64,000 nt of DNA from Neobacillus cucumis (GTDB lineage: Bacteria; Bacillota; Bacilli; Bacillales_B; DSM-18226). The notes beneath the pieces are model-generated. The model was given only the letters and a program-made list of their open reading frames with translations, was not told the DNA's origin and ran no database searches. Positions 28,299 through 36,971 of the stretch are shown one piece after another (within the stretch, counting starts at the first letter, position 1; every line of letters starts with the position of its first letter). Position numbers and translations under genes: made by a program. The DNA lies in NCBI RefSeq assembly GCF_016107705.1, contig NZ_JAEHGC010000012.1, positions 62,001 through 126,000 on the forward strand, written 5' to 3'.

Positions 28299-28913
28299 AT
28301 GCGAAAACGAATTCTTGGAGGTGTGATGATCGCAGCAACGACGCTACTTGCCTATCCTCATCAACAAAACCTTTCACGAGGAAATCAAGTAGAAGTACAG
28401 ACCGGAGCTCCACAATCTCGTGAAGTAATCCAACAAAATGTCGATAATAATCCTTCTTATCAAGTCCCTGTATCTCTAGTGGAAACCGTTGATGGGGACA
28501 CGGTAAAAGTAAAATATAATAGGAAAACGGAGACCGTTCGTTATTTGTTGGTAGACACGCCAGAATCAAAAAAGCCAGGGATATGTATCCAGCCCTTTGC
28601 GAAAGAGGCTTATTATCGGAATAAACAGTTGTTGAGTAGTGGTAAGATCACCATTGAGTTTGATAGAGGCAGCATGAGAGATTCATATGGAAGGTTGCTA
28701 GCTTATGTGTATGTAGATGGAAAATCGGTGCAGGAAACCCTATTAAAAGAAGGATTTGCGCGGGTGGCTTATATTATGGATCCACCTTACAAATATCTTC
28801 GACTCTTTCGGGAAGATGAATATATCGCAAAGAAAAGAAGAGTAAAGATTTGGAGCCTGCCTAATTATGTTACCTATAGAGGATTTGAAGGGTGTATACC
28901 TATTGGAAAATAA
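28299..28913 (+). CDS. Secreted thermonuclease-like protein (SNase fold), intact copy
   Basis: A 204-residue protein with an N-terminal hydrophobic signal (RKRILGGVMIAATTLLAYP) and a staphylococcal-nuclease domain from ~residue 58. VDGDTVKVKY, YLLVDTPESKKPG (with the Asp and Glu of the active site) and RDSYGRLLAYVYVDG (active-site Arg) are present. It should cleave DNA and RNA outside the cell or at the cell surface. It resembles Bacillus YncB/YhcR-type nucleases. A near-identical but frameshifted copy lies at 36972-37582. Confidence 0.9.
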   Translation: MRKRILGGVMIAATTLLAYPHQQNLSRGNQVEVQTGAPQSREVIQQNVDNNPSYQVPVSLVETVDGDTVKVKYNRKTETVRYLLVDTPESKKPGICIQPFAKEAYYRNKQLLSSGKITIEFDRGSMRDSYGRLLAYVYVDGKSVQETLLKEGFARVAYIMDPPYKYLRLFREDEYIAKKRRVKIWSLPNYVTYRGFEGCIPIGK

Positions 28914-29043
28914 ATAGCCCTTTAAATCCACACACTTCCTGCTTTGAAGAAAAAAGTGGACAAAACTACCCCAAATATAAAATAGAAGAAAGACCACTAT
29001 GGAATTTGTAGTGGTTTTTCATCTCTTTCAACTCTTACCTTTA

Positions 29044-29844
29044 TTAAGATACTCTTTCTTCACTCTCGTTAGCTTCCATGCTTTTCGCGGGTGAACCTCC
29101 CCGAAAGAAAACGAGGATCATAATAAAGATCAATAAAACAAGTGTAACCAGCCCTTTACCTATTCCTAGACCACCGTGGTTCTGCGATGCCCCTAACCAA
29201 TCCGAGAACGATGCACCTACTGGACGCGTCATGATATAAGCGAACCAGAAAGCAAAAATTTCATTTAGACCAAATAATTTGTAACCCAAAGCTGGAATAG
29301 CGAGCAAGACAGTAAATAATACACCTGATGAGAAGTAACCCAAATGCATGGTTGATGCGGTCATATCGCCTGCGGCGGTACCGAGTGCGAATGTAACCAG
29401 TACGGTTAGCCAGTAAAAGATTTCTCTGCGACGGGTGAATATACTGTGTACGGACAAAGTTTTTTCTTTGGAAAACCAAGTGATGAGAACACCGGCGAGT
29501 GTCACGATAAAGAAGATAGTAGACACGAAGTAGGGGATTCCAAGTCCGACACGAACGACATCTGCAGCCATTGTTCCAAAGATACTGACCATCACAACAA
29601 CTAACCAGTAGATACTTGGTATATAACGGCGTACTTTGAACTGCAAGATCATGGCGGCTACAAAAATAAGAACACTTAAAGGTGCAGAGATAAATGGATT
29701 TAGATTCTCGAATAAATAATCAGAAGCCACTTCTCCCATCCCAGTTGTCAGTAGCTTGGTAATCCAAAAGTAGAGTGTAATTTCGGGAACCTTCGCAAAC
29801 ATTTCATTTGCTTGATTCATGGAGACTGCTAAAGCTTTGTTCAT
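29044..29844 (-). CDS. COG4705-type integral membrane protein
   Basis: A 266-residue protein with about eight hydrophobic helices and an internal repeat. The acidic motif occurs as TTGMGEVASDYL in the first half and as GTMAADVVR and GTAAGDMTAS later. KVPEITLYFWITKLL at the N-terminus is typical of COG4705 proteins, annotated only as uncharacterised membrane-anchored proteins. The regularly placed Asp/Glu residues inside helices suggest a cation-handling role, but this is inference. It stands alone on the minus strand with its own promoter region at 29845-30050. Confidence 0.8.
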   Translation of the reverse strand: MNKALAVSMNQANEMFAKVPEITLYFWITKLLTTGMGEVASDYLFENLNPFISAPLSVLIFVAAMILQFKVRRYIPSIYWLVVVMVSIFGTMAADVVRVGLGIPYFVSTIFFIVTLAGVLITWFSKEKTLSVHSIFTRRREIFYWLTVLVTFALGTAAGDMTASTMHLGYFSSGVLFTVLLAIPALGYKLFGLNEIFAFWFAYIMTRPVGASFSDWLGASQNHGGLGIGKGLVTLVLLIFIMILVFFRGGSPAKSMEANESEERVS

Positions 29845-30050
29845 AGTAGACCTTCTTCCAATAAAGATGAATAACTTAAATTAACTAATTTTCATGTACA
29901 TTCGTATGTATAAATTTTTACGAATAAATCATTTATAATAAAGCAACCTGAATTCTGTCTAAATTAATTCTTAAAGAATGATTAAGAATGAATAAATAGT
30001 ACATGAACTAGCTCAGGGCCTAAATTTGAGGGTCTATACCTTAAAACTAA

Positions 30051-30079
30051 AAAACCCCGCCAACTGTGACGAGGTTTTG
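30051..30079. terminator. Possible bidirectional terminator
   Basis: AAAACCCCG and CGAGGTTTT form an imperfect stem with a T-rich exit on the plus strand and an A-run before it. It lies beyond the minus-strand hydrolase stop at 30141. Confidence 0.4.
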
Positions 30080-30140
30080 ATTTGTTATATCCCAAAAGCT
30101 AGGTCAAAGATGGAATAACCGGCAGGGCCAGAATCTCGCT

Positions 30141-31073
30141 TTAGGCAAGCTTTAAATACTTATTTAGAAATCGGAGAACACGGCGCTCATACTCTTCTTT
30201 ATTCAAAAGATACGAATGAATATGGTCACCATCTTCTGTCAGCCACAATTCTCGATTGTTATCTGGTGAAATGGATTGAACGAGTTTTTCACTCTCGATA
30301 TAAGGAATAGCTTCATCTGTTTTACTGTGGATCAATAAGAAGGATTTTCCTTTCGTGTTTTTCACATTATTGATTGGTGAAACTTCAGTGGGGTCAATTT
30401 TGAGGAGTTTTCGCATGGAATGATAAATAAGCGGTGTAAACGGTCTTTTAGGTAATTTGCTCCAGTAGGAAAGATTTTCTTTTAAAAAAGCTTCTAAATC
30501 ACTAAAGGGACTGTCGGCGATGATGACGGAAACCGCAGGATGTTCGCAACCGGCAATAAGCGCAGTGGAAGCACCCATACTCCAGCCAAGCAGGGCAATT
30601 CTTTTCTGCTTTTTTTTCTGAATGGAATATTCAATCGCTGCATGTAAGTCGTGCTTTTCAAAATACCCCAAACCTGTGGTTCTACCTTTCGATTTGCCTG
30701 CATTGCGAAAATCAAACATTAGCACATTATAGCCTTGTTTCGATAGGGCTTTGGCGAGCTGCAGCCCATCAATCCCTTCCATGGCCCGTTCATTCATATA
30801 ACCATGTGCCGTGATGACGGTTTTATTGCTCTGCTTGGAAGCGGCAGGAATCCACCAGCCAGACAGCTTTACTTGATCTTTTCGACTGAAAAATTCAATC
30901 TCTTCGAATGAAAGTCCGTAGTCCTTCGGATTTTTTGTGGTTTTCGCTGGGAAGGGGTGAGTGAGATAAAGTCCGATTCCAAGAGGGGCAAGAAAAAATA
31001 CAGCGGGTGCTGCCAAAAGCGGTCCCCACAATGATTTACCTTTTTTACTTTTTTTCTCTTCACTCAACATCAA
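30141..31073 (-). CDS. Membrane-anchored alpha/beta hydrolase
   Basis: A 310-residue hydrolase with one N-terminal transmembrane helix (LLAAPAVFFLAPLGIGLYL, ~residues 19-37) and the catalytic domain outside or membrane-associated. The nucleophile elbow is GWSMGA, the acid HSKTDEAIP and the base DGDHIHSY. It resembles the B. subtilis YqkD type. The start is ATG 31073, with GGAGGAGTTG just upstream. The substrate is unknown. Confidence 0.85.
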   Translation of the reverse strand: MMLSEEKKSKKGKSLWGPLLAAPAVFFLAPLGIGLYLTHPFPAKTTKNPKDYGLSFEEIEFFSRKDQVKLSGWWIPAASKQSNKTVITAHGYMNERAMEGIDGLQLAKALSKQGYNVLMFDFRNAGKSKGRTTGLGYFEKHDLHAAIEYSIQKKKQKRIALLGWSMGASTALIAGCEHPAVSVIIADSPFSDLEAFLKENLSYWSKLPKRPFTPLIYHSMRKLLKIDPTEVSPINNVKNTKGKSFLLIHSKTDEAIPYIESEKLVQSISPDNNRELWLTEDGDHIHSYLLNKEEYERRVLRFLNKYLKLA

Positions 31074-31197
31074 CTCCTCCTTTCCTTTTTAATTTTCGGT
31101 ACTTTATCATATGTCGATGAACATCAAAACGGAAAAACATTTAGTCCCATTTTGTTTTAATTGATATGTAATGTTTGAATCTAGGCAATTCGAAAAA

Positions 31198-31228
31198 AAA
31201 CACCCTCACAAATGTGTGAAGGCGTTCG
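31198..31228 (-). terminator. Rho-independent terminator of the phosphodiester glycosidase gene
   Basis: On the minus strand AACGCCTTCACA-ca-TTTGTGAGGGTGTT forms a stem with a few mismatches and is followed by eight T, 8 bases after the stop codon. Confidence 0.7.
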
Positions 31229-31235
31229 TTTATTT

Positions 31236-32279
31236 TTAATGTGGAATAACAACCCATGCATTTGGTAGGTAACGCATGCCTACAGAAGTATGGGTAGCTG
31301 GTTTGAGCTGAAGCACTCCATCCTTGATCATCGTTGTGGATCCCCCGCCATCCATGGCAATCGCGTTCGAAACGTTATATTTCTCAAATAAATGGACCAT
31401 ATCGGACATGGTAGCACCACGATGAGTTTTATTCCAATAATAACGGCCATCTGTGATAATCATGACGATGCTTCCGTTTTTTGCTTGACCAATGGCAGTT
31501 CTTGGTGCCCAGCCCCAAGCTGCGTCAACATTTGATGTTACTTGGCTTTGACCGTTGACAATCAATTGCGGACCAAAGCTTACTGCATCCCGAACCCCCA
31601 AATTCTGTAATTGGTTTACGGAATAATTTCCTGTGATAAATTCGCCATTTCTTAAAAACGCACCTACAAGCTGCGGCACTTTGTAGCCATGTTGAGAATT
31701 AATAACTTTTCCATTGATGATTACAATCCCTTTTGGCTGGGCGCCAGAACCATTTCCTTTTGGATCGTAAAATCCCCCGCCATTAATCCCTGCAACCCCA
31801 TTATTTTCTTTAATCAAATCGGATAATGGCTGTCCTTTGTCGGAATACCTTGTTCCTATAAGGTGAACGGTTGTAGGGTCAGGAATAACCATAACTTTTG
31901 CTGTGAAATTAGCTGTATTAATCGTGTCAACACGAATCGATTCCTTCTTCCCAGTGGAATCTTTTTTCTCCTTGGTTATTACAGGAGTAACCGATGATTG
32001 CTTAACCGGTGGATGTAACATGGCTTGATTCAATTCTTTTATTACCGACTGTGGGAGCAAAAAACCCAAGTATTTCACATACTGAGGGTGCTGTGATGAA
32101 ATCACCGTCCCAACGACCATTCTTCGAAGTTGGTGTCCTTTATTTGTTCCATATAAAAATTCACTTCCGCTTAAGAAGAGAAGCAAGATCAAAATTCCAA
32201 AAATACGCCAAACTGTACCTCTTTTGAATTTGAGTGGATGGCGTGGAAGGTAGTTTCTTTTGGTAGTACTGAGTTCCAT
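31236..32279 (-). CDS. Phosphodiester glycosidase family (NAGPA/DUF2233) membrane-anchored protein
   Basis: A 347-residue protein with a cytoplasmic basic tail, one transmembrane helix (~residues 27-43) and an extracellular domain. VAGINGGGFYDPKGNG, the central GPQLIVN, TAIGQ, IITDGRY and AIAMDGGGSTTM are hallmarks of the phosphodiester-glycosidase family, which removes sugar phosphodiesters and often acts on cell-wall or exopolysaccharide polymers. The specific substrate is unknown. A broken copy, including its promoter region, lies at 24873-25429. Confidence 0.87.
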   Translation of the reverse strand: MELSTTKRNYLPRHPLKFKRGTVWRIFGILILLLFLSGSEFLYGTNKGHQLRRMVVGTVISSQHPQYVKYLGFLLPQSVIKELNQAMLHPPVKQSSVTPVITKEKKDSTGKKESIRVDTINTANFTAKVMVIPDPTTVHLIGTRYSDKGQPLSDLIKENNGVAGINGGGFYDPKGNGSGAQPKGIVIINGKVINSQHGYKVPQLVGAFLRNGEFITGNYSVNQLQNLGVRDAVSFGPQLIVNGQSQVTSNVDAAWGWAPRTAIGQAKNGSIVMIITDGRYYWNKTHRGATMSDMVHLFEKYNVSNAIAMDGGGSTTMIKDGVLQLKPATHTSVGMRYLPNAWVVIPH

Positions 32280-32573
32280 ACCATTTCACCTCTTGTAATT
32301 ATTTTACCGAACGAATTCGGGTGGGAATTTGAAAACTCTATTGACCTGTTAAATATAACGTTCTCCATTATACGTTAAACAGGCAATCGTTTTAAGTCCC
32401 ATTTTCTATCCTAAAATGGGATTATTTGGCTATTTTTGCGGTAGATTTGTTTTATCGAAAGAACAAGGATTGTGGAGGTTAGTTCAAAAAGAATAAGCGA
32501 TAACTAACAATAAAACTTTATGGTATTATTAATAATTGATTTATAACGTTAATTTAAGAAAAGAGTGAAAGTA

Positions 32574-33371
32574 GTGAGAATAGGTTTTTTTGATTCTGGA
32601 ATAGGTGGAATGACTGTACTTCATCAAGCATTAAGATTTTTGCCGAATGAGGATTACATATTCTATGCAGATACGTTACACGTTCCATATGGTGAAAAAC
32701 CAAAAGAAGAGGTAAGGGAGTATATATTTAATGCAGTTGACTTTATGGCTAATCAGGGAATTAAAGCATTAGTCATTGCTTGTAACACAGCTACCAGTAT
32801 CGCAGTGGATGACCTTCGTAAAAAGTATGATTTTCCTATTCTAGGTATTGAGCCGGCCGTAAAACCCGCTGTTCAAAGCTGTGAGGGAAAAAGAAAAAAG
32901 GTATTAGTGTTGGCTACTAACTTGACTCTAAGAGAGGAAAAGTTCCATAATCTTGTGAACAGTATTGACCAGCACGATATTGTTGAAAGTCTGCCTTTAC
33001 CTGGTCTTGTCCAATTCGCTGAGAATTTTGAATTTAGAGAAGAAAAAGTTGTCCCGTATTTAGAAGAAAGACTATCTTCGTTTGATATAAAGCAATACGG
33101 AACGATTGTTCTTGGATGCACCCATTTTCCATATTTTGAAGATAGCCTAAGGGAAATATTTCCTGAAGAAGTAGACATTATTTCTGGAAGTATTGGTACG
33201 GCTAAAAACTTAAAGAGAATTCTTGAAGCAAATAACCAAATTAATGAGGGTTCAGGAGATATTTTATTTTTTAAATCTGGTGATAAAGTTGAAGATCAAG
33301 ATGCTTTGTCTAATTATAAAAAGTTACTGGTAAAGTTAGATGAACTTTTGCTCATGTCAACGAAATCTTGA
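32574..33371 (+). CDS. murI: Glutamate racemase
   Basis: About 265 residues. It converts L- to D-glutamate for peptidoglycan. The two catalytic cysteines are in ACNTATS and GCTHFP, and FFDSGIGGMTV and YADTLHVPYGEKP bind the substrate. The start is uncertain between GTG 32565 and GTG 32574; AAGAG at 32561 suits the second better. It stands alone, unlike the racE gene near rph/ysnA in B. subtilis, so it may be an extra racemase like YrpC. A terminator follows. Confidence 0.9.
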   Translation: MRIGFFDSGIGGMTVLHQALRFLPNEDYIFYADTLHVPYGEKPKEEVREYIFNAVDFMANQGIKALVIACNTATSIAVDDLRKKYDFPILGIEPAVKPAVQSCEGKRKKVLVLATNLTLREEKFHNLVNSIDQHDIVESLPLPGLVQFAENFEFREEKVVPYLEERLSSFDIKQYGTIVLGCTHFPYFEDSLREIFPEEVDIISGSIGTAKNLKRILEANNQINEGSGDILFFKSGDKVEDQDALSNYKKLLVKLDELLLMSTKS

Positions 33372-33415
33372 AAAATGATTCTTCCACATCAAGGTTTAAA
33401 TTATTAAAAATTGTT

Positions 33416-33439
33416 AGGCTGTTCCGACAGCCTTTTTTT
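33416..33439 (+). terminator. Rho-independent terminator of murI
   Basis: AGGCTGT-TCCG-ACAGCCT, a perfect 7-bp stem with a tetraloop, is followed by seven T. Confidence 0.85.
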
Positions 33440-33491
33440 GTGGAATAGCTGATGGTATTTAACCAATATTTATCATGAAGGTAGATTATTT

Positions 33492-33695
33492 GTGAATATA
33501 CAAGTCGCTAAAAGTGTCCATAAGCAAGCTATTTCAGAGTGTGTGGATGCGGTTTATGGCATGTATATTGAGAGAATGGGAAAAAAACCTGCTCCTATGG
33601 TAACTGATTATACTGAACCTATTTTGAAAGGTCTTGTCCATGTAGCTGTAGACAGGGAGGAATTACTTCTTGTGCTAATGTGGGAGAATAAATAA
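33492..33695 (+). pseudogene. GNAT acetyltransferase N-terminal fragment
   Basis: A 67-residue frame starting at GTG 33492 and containing VDAVYGMYIERMGKKPAPM then DYTEPILKGLVHVAVDREE. It resembles the first half of small GNAT acetyltransferases; the acetyl-CoA-binding half (Q/RxxGxG/A) is absent and the frame stops just where it should begin. Most likely a truncated gene. Confidence 0.5.
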
Positions 33696-33755
33696 ATAAA
33701 TAAACAAGGTGAAATACTAAATTAAATAATCATTTTGGAAAAGGGAGGGATTAAT

Positions 33756-34229
33756 ATGTCAATGAAAAAACATTGGATATTTAATATCATACTGATTTTA
33801 CTCTCCTGGCTTACAGTACCTTTGTTAGGATGGAGGACTATAAAGAAATTTTTACCAGCCTCAATCTTTGCTGTTATACTATGTAGTTTGGATGCCCAAA
33901 TTGGAAAAAAACGTAGATGGTGGTCTTTTTATAATAGACCACAGTCCTTTATTCAAAATGAATTTCCTTTTCTCATTGGCCCAATGTTGGCGATGGCGTT
34001 ATGGACATTAAAATGGGGATACGGAAATTTTAAAAAGTTTATTATGTTAAATGTTATTGGCGAAGCAATTTTTGTATCTCCAATTACAAGGTTGTTCACA
34101 AAATTAAAACTCTATAAATTAGTTCAATTTAACGAATTTCAATTCTTTCTATATTTCTTTTACAAGGCTTTTTGTTTATATGGATTTCAATATCTTTTTG
34201 AAAAATACAAGAAAGCGAATGATTTTTAA
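33756..34229 (+). CDS. Hypothetical membrane protein
   Basis: A 157-residue protein from ATG 33756, chosen because AAGGGAGG lies 7 bases upstream. Four or so hydrophobic segments are separated by a basic loop (KKRRWWSFYNRPQSF). CBO0543-like proteins of Bacillus have a similar size and layout, but I do not recognise it with certainty. There is no catalytic motif. It follows the GNAT fragment by 60 bp and may be monocistronic. Confidence 0.65.
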   Translation: MSMKKHWIFNIILILLSWLTVPLLGWRTIKKFLPASIFAVILCSLDAQIGKKRRWWSFYNRPQSFIQNEFPFLIGPMLAMALWTLKWGYGNFKKFIMLNVIGEAIFVSPITRLFTKLKLYKLVQFNEFQFFLYFFYKAFCLYGFQYLFEKYKKANDF

Positions 34230-34693
34230 AGTAGCATGTGCGACTCTTCAAGATGAAGGTTGCCTTTTTTCTGTATTGCTCCGTTAAAAATTCAATGAGA
34301 CTTAGAATTGTTTTGATCATCATCTCTGCTATTCTAAAAAACCATAATATTCACCACCATTTTTACTTTATATGAATGAACGAACGAATGAAACTCTATA
34401 CAAGTTTTTTTCTAATTAAACCCTTCAAAAGATCAAAAGCCCTTCTCAATGAAAAGGGCATGGATTGTTTCAACATTCGATTTTTCTTTGTCTTTAATCC
34501 GTTAAATGGGAATTTAGTTAAAAAACAAAGATGAAAGTACATAGGTAATTTAATGTTTTGAAGCGAGATAAGTACCTACTTATCTAATGCTAGAAAGAAT
34601 GGGTAAGGAAAATGGACAAAAGCCTTATGGTGTCCAGGGCGGTTTTAGTTTGCGTACTTCCTAAAATCCCAGTTATGGTAACAAAAAACAGGT
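34230..34693. other. Intergenic region, nothing recognised
   Basis: This lies between two convergent units. A weak hairpin-like CTTCTCAATGAAAAGGGC occurs near 34443. I see no gene. Confidence 0.4.
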
Positions 34694-34888
34694 TTAGTAT
34701 CTAAGAGGTACAGAAAATATTGGGACATTCATATGTTGATGTGTCCAATGATAGTAAGGATTATGTTGGTGATGATACCCTATTTCATAAGATGGGTCTC
34801 CGTATCCCATATAGTTTCCGTAAAAAGGACATGGCATATATCCAGTCCCATAATGATAATGCATAAAGTATCTCATTTCTGGATTCAT
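34694..34888 (-). CDS. Small His/Tyr-rich protein
   Basis: A 64-residue product with 9 His and 12 Tyr, opening MNPEMRYFMHYHYGTGYMP and containing YHHQHNPYYHWTHQHM. A good AGTAGGTGA ribosome site precedes the ATG, which supports translation. The composition resembles small spore-coat or inner-coat proteins of Bacillus, and it could also bind metal. It lies 65 bp downstream of the peroxiredoxin on the same strand and could be co-transcribed. No family is recognised. Confidence 0.55.
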   Translation of the reverse strand: MNPEMRYFMHYHYGTGYMPCPFYGNYMGYGDPSYEIGYHHQHNPYYHWTHQHMNVPIFSVPLRY

Positions 34889-34953
34889 GTTTTCACCTAC
34901 TTTCGGAAGAATATCCAGCCTCTTTAAGGATATGGCCGATATCTATGAAGTCT

Positions 34954-35571
34954 TTAAATTCTCCCAATGTACTTCGGATCCCTAATTATTCCCGGTTGCC
35001 CTGGGACCCAATTAGCAGGGACCCCTTCTCCAGTCCTTCTACTATATTGTATACCTTGAATTACCCTTAAAATTTCGTAAACATTTCGGCCAACTTCTAA
35101 AGGGTTTACGAATTTAGTAACAATATTTCCTTCTGGATCTACAATGATTGTTACTCTGAATGTAGCTCCAGTTTTCTCATTTAATACTCTGTATGCTTTA
35201 CTAATCTTATGTGTTCGGTCACTTAAAAGCGGAAATTTCACTTTTGACGCAGAAGGAGAAACCTCAGTAAAAATTTTATGGGAATATACACTGTCTGTAC
35301 TTATTGCAAGTACTTCTGTATTTAAAGACTTCAGTTGATCATAAATAGCAGCGACCGCTGCCAACTCTGTCGGTCAAACAAAAGTGAAATCACTTGCATA
35401 AAAAAATAAGATAACCCATTTTCCACGATAACTTTCTAGATGAACCTCTTTTATTTTCTTTTCTACATTGTCGTAGGCTTCTGCCACAAATAAGGGTGCT
35501 AAATCAGTTGTTTGTGCACAAAATGGAAGTCCACAGTCTTCAAAGACATCGTCAGGCCTTTTTAATTCCAT
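34954..35571 (-). CDS. Peroxiredoxin, probable selenoprotein (UGA-encoded selenocysteine at residue 66)
   Basis: AhpC/TSA-family peroxiredoxin of 205 residues if the in-frame TGA at 35374-35376 is read through. The TGA stands at the peroxidatic position: SDFTFV-TGA-PTELAAV, where the family has FTFVCPTEL. Both sides are in the same frame and well conserved ([18 protein letters not shown] before it; [18 protein letters not shown] and [13 protein letters not shown] after it). A hairpin with a GGUC loop begins just downstream (listed separately). The C-terminal resolving Cys (usually VCPANW) is absent: the sequence reads [11 protein letters not shown]. An extra pair, CGLPFC, lies near residues 13-18. 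GAGGTGG precedes the ATG. The alternative is a nonsense mutation, which I consider less likely. Confidence 0.82.
35346..35363 (-). promoter_or_regulatory. Bacterial SECIS-like hairpin
   Basis: On the minus strand TGGCAGC-GGTC-GCTGCTA makes a 7-bp stem (one G-U pair) with a GGUC tetraloop. The loop starts 17 bases after the TGA. The E. coli fdhF SECIS has, as I recall, the same GGUC loop about 18 bases after its UGA. This would recruit SelB to recode the UGA. Confidence 0.78.
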
Positions 35572-35734
35572 TTTTCCACCTCATTTCATTTTACGAGTGA
35601 ATATTTTGCAACTTTTCATTTATGATTTGTATTTCAATTCATATTGTATGTTTAGTTTTTTGTCCAATTGAGCCTATTTATGGTAAGTTCCCTTACTTCA
35701 ATCATTTTACATTTAAAAGCTTAATAAAACGCTG

Positions 35735-36139
35735 ATGATCTTCAAGACATTCAATTTGCTCCTTAAACAAAAAAACTCTAAACTTGTTTCTTTTATAATT
35801 ACTAACTTTATAGATATTGATAGGGAACTATGTACTTTAATTCAATGGCTAGTGGGAGATAATGAAGAAATTATAGCTTGCGGTGCAGTATTATTTTATG
35901 AATTTCCACCTAGTTACACCAATAAGACTGGAAAAAAGGCTTATATCGTAAATATGTATACGAATCAAAATTATCGCGGGCAAGGAATCGCAACAAAGCT
36001 GTTAACGAAATTAGTTGATGAAGTTAAGAGTTCAGGTATTTCAAAAATATGGCTTGGGGCTTCAAAAATGGGCAGACCAGTGTATAAGAAGTTTGGTTTT
36101 AGGGAAAGGGATGAATTTCTAGAATTAAATATTATTTAA
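35735..36139 (+). CDS. GNAT N-acetyltransferase, possibly 5'-truncated
   Basis: A 134-residue GNAT protein. The acetyl-CoA site NYRGQGIATKLL and the C-terminal PVYKKFGFRERDEF are clear, and the core strands (IIACGAVLFYE, AYIVNMYT) are in place. The first ~30 residues do not look like a normal GNAT N-terminus and there is no good ribosome site before ATG 35735. The gene may have lost its original start. The acceptor substrate is unknown. Confidence 0.65.
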   Translation: MIFKTFNLLLKQKNSKLVSFIITNFIDIDRELCTLIQWLVGDNEEIIACGAVLFYEFPPSYTNKTGKKAYIVNMYTNQNYRGQGIATKLLTKLVDEVKSSGISKIWLGASKMGRPVYKKFGFRERDEFLELNII

Positions 36140-36429
36140 TAATTTTGTGTAGTATAACCTTAATACATACTTTAATTGATCCCCTTTTTGTCAGAGGCCG
36201 TTCGAACACTTCATTCGGTTTCCGAATCTTTTATAGGGAGAAGGGTAGTACGATACGTTCATGTATTGCTACGCTTATCGTTTATCCGTTGCTCTACGGT
36301 ACGTTTACGCATCGTTATAAGATACGGGGACAAAAAGAAAAACAAAAAGAAAAAGAAAAACACCAACAACAAAGAAATCGTCTATTTTATCCCAATCCCA
36401 AACATTTAAAAATCCCCCGTAAAGAATAA
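36140..36429. other. Intergenic region with AAAG-rich low complexity
   Basis: Reading frames here give Lys/Glu/Gln runs from a purine-rich tract (about 36330-36380) and have no ribosome site or family match. I see no real gene. Confidence 0.4.
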
Positions 36430-36555
36430 TACCCTTCCTCAACTCTTCGTTCGCCTAATTGCCATATTTATAAAAACTTTTTTATTTTACCCTGTCTCTT
36501 TTTGTCATTTTTCTTTATATAGCTAGTGAAAGATGATGAACCAATCGATGAATCC
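36430..36555. repeat. Duplicated upstream segment, copy 2 (partner at 28120-28290)
   Basis: The same ordered blocks as upstream of the intact nuclease recur: TTTATTTTACCCTGTC, TAGCTAGTGAAAGATGA and AACCAATCGATGAA. After this segment copy 2 carries about 350 extra bases, including the replication-protein fragment, before the nuclease gene. Confidence 0.75.
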
Positions 36556-36611
36556 AGAAACGATAACCAACAGTTTAATTGTTTGGGCTTTTGAAAGGAA
36601 GGAATAAATAG

Positions 36612-36950
36612 ATGAGTAAATTATTAGTGTACGAAAATCCGATGATCGTGAGCCCGTCATTAGCCAACATAATTGGCTTAAATGAAGCAATCGTCCTGCA
36701 GCAATTACATTACAGGGTGAATAAAAGCACCCATATCATTGAGGGGCGAAAATGGATTTACAATACCTATAACGATTGGCAGGAACAATTTCATTTTGGT
36801 CACTGAGTACCATCAATTAGCGCCAAGTTTGCCAAAGAAGGAAGAAGAGTTAAATAAATAGGAGCAAGCCGCGAAAGAAATATTTGCTCCAGCTTCAGAG
36901 AAAAATGAGTCAGTTGATAAAATTATCCAATAGCAGTTTATCAATTTAGA
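36612..36950 (+). pseudogene. Phage-type replication protein (DnaD-like) N-terminal fragment
   Basis: The first 64 codons (36612-36806) read LVYENPMIVSPSLANIIGLN, EAIVLQQLHYRV and GRKWIYNTYNDWQEQF. This is the typical start of DnaD-like or replisome-organiser proteins of Bacillus phages and integrative elements. The frame ends in TGA and the following bases give only short decayed pieces up to 36950. It is a relic of a mobile element embedded in the duplicated nuclease locus. Confidence 0.7.
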
Positions 36951-36971
36951 AGAAAGGATGGATGGGTATCC

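Noticed and set aside
36145..36429. Frames rich in Lys, Glu and Gln
   Set aside because: They come from a purine-rich tract without a ribosome site or homology.
36804..36806. TGA ending the replication-protein fragment as a recoded codon
   Set aside because: The frame after it ends within a few codons and loses similarity, so it is plain decay.
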